Assembly (NCBI RefSeq): GCF_003843835.1
Contig: NZ_RKQL01000003.1
Span: 102,351-166,350 of the forward strand
DNA length: 64,000 bases
Direction of reading: 5' to 3'
DNA from: Tibeticola sediminis
Lineage (GTDB): Bacteria; Pseudomonadota; Gammaproteobacteria; Burkholderiales; Burkholderiaceae_C
Shown: one piece after another, positions 63,649-64,000 of the stretch
How the letters are laid out: every line of letters begins with the position of its first letter
Numbering within the stretch: position 1 is the first letter of the stretch
The notes under the pieces: model-generated
Seen by the model: only the letters and a program-made list of their open reading frames with translations
Databases searched by the model: none
Told to the model about the DNA's origin: nothing
Position numbers and translations under genes: made by a program

Positions 63649-64000
63649 ATGGCAACTGCGAAAAAACCCGCTCCCGCCAAGAAAGCGGCTCCAGCGAAGA
63701 AGTCTGCGACAACGGCAGTCGCAAAGAAATTGGCGGCCGCCAAGCAAGCGATCCAGAAAGAAGTCGCTGAGGTCAAGAAGGCGGTCAAGAAAGAAGTTGC
63801 CGTGGTGAAGAAGGCTTTGGCCAAGAAGGCAGCGGCTCCGGCGAAGAAGGCAGCGGCTCCGGCGAAGAAGGCATCGGCTCCAGCGAAGAAGGCAGCGGCT
63901 CCGGCGAAGAAGGCAGCGGCTCCAGCGAAGAAGGCAGCGGCTCCAGCGAAGAAGGCAGCGGCTCCAGCGAAGAAGGCAGCGGCTCCAGCGAAGAAGGCAG
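63649..64000 (+). CDS. histone H1-like Ala/Lys/Pro-rich DNA-binding protein (partial)
   Basis: Runs off the window end; 117 codons are visible from ATG 63649, with AAGGAG 6 bases upstream. After MATAKKPAPAKKAAPAKKSA and a short helical stretch (AIQKEVAEVKKAVKKEVAVVKKAL), the protein is a run of AAAPAKK heptads. Such basic, extended tails are found in bacterial H1-like nucleoid proteins (HctB/AlgP type). It probably compacts DNA. It follows nrdB after a 175-base gap that contains a weak hairpin (ATGCCGC/GCGGCAT, 63549-63576) and nothing else. Confidence 0.88.
   Translation, partial: MATAKKPAPAKKAAPAKKSATTAVAKKLAAAKQAIQKEVAEVKKAVKKEVAVVKKALAKKAAAPAKKAAAPAKKASAPAKKAAAPAKKAAAPAKKAAAPAKKAAAPAKKAAAPAKKA
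63829..64000 (+). repeat. 21-base tandem repeat in the H1-like gene
   Basis: About eight units of GCAGCGGCTCCAGCGAAGAA+G, each encoding AAAPAKK, with only C/G and single-base variation. The array continues past the window edge, so its length is unknown. Confidence 0.93.

Noticed and set aside
63829..64000. CRISPR or satellite-like array at the window end
   Set aside because: The 21-base units are contiguous and in frame, encoding AAAPAKK heptads.

Overview
The window reads as a GC-rich chromosome segment of a betaproteobacterium, most likely a chemolithoautotrophic sulfur oxidiser of the order Burkholderiales (Thiomonas-like is a guess). The basis is gene content: a form II RuBisCO with its activase and a Calvin-cycle operon, flavocytochrome c sulfide dehydrogenase with c-type cytochromes, and housekeeping blocks in a typical Burkholderiales order (yqgE-ruvX-pyrR-pyrB-pyrC', rubA-pilGHIJ-chpA, thiD-hemL, dusB-fis-purH, paaG-paaI-paaK). 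All identifications come from reading motifs by eye; no search was run.

Layout. 1-10.4 kb: carbon fixation. A minus-strand operon cbbY-rpe-fbp-(exported rhodanese-like)-prk-tkt diverges from the LysR gene cbbR, which is followed by cbbM-cbbQ-cbbO. A hairpin plus T-run lies between cbbM and cbbQ. 10.4-17.6 kb: a sulfur and redox block with an FNR/CRP-type regulator, a translationally coupled metallo-beta-lactamase-fold protein and thioredoxin-fold protein, a divergent YeeE/YedE sulfur transporter with a diheme cytochrome c4, a second diheme c4, fccAB and an ArsR regulator. Two FNR-like palindromes sit in its promoter regions. 17.7-21.6 kb: pyrimidine operon. 21.6-32.8 kb: photolyase, then the Pil-Chp chemosensory operon with a giant ChpA/PilL kinase carrying a long Ala-Glu tract, and a small rubredoxin gene. 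32.9-46.3 kb: thiD, hemL, purH, fis, dusB, a YqaA-like membrane protein, phhB, a DUF393 protein, ychF, a ubiquinone-type hydroxylase, dsbC, DUF3429, an M61 peptidase and an acyltransferase. 46.4-50.1 kb: phenylacetate-type genes around a TetR-type palindrome. 50.2-59 kb: tRNA-Met, an exported protein of unknown role, miaB, ffh, a YpjD-like membrane protein, pilS, pilR and ampD. 59.1-63.5 kb: nrdAB behind a pair of NrdR boxes. The window ends inside a histone H1-like Ala/Lys/Pro repeat protein.

How the parts fit: sulfide or other reduced sulfur would be oxidised in the periplasm by FccAB and neighbours, electrons would pass to c4-type cytochromes, and the cbb genes would fix CO2. The rhodanese-like protein inside the cbb operon, and the FNR-type regulator placed between carbon and sulfur genes, suggest the two are wired together (inference).

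Beyond genes, two families of dispersed intergenic repeats recur. One is a ~45 bp element with core CATTTCACGCCGG (five copies). The other is a 140-170 bp palindromic element with a conserved central stem-loop (three copies), one of which runs into the start of ampD. No CRISPR array, rRNA, prophage or transposase was seen, and no stretch over 300 bases lacks a gene, an RNA gene or a recognisable repeat.
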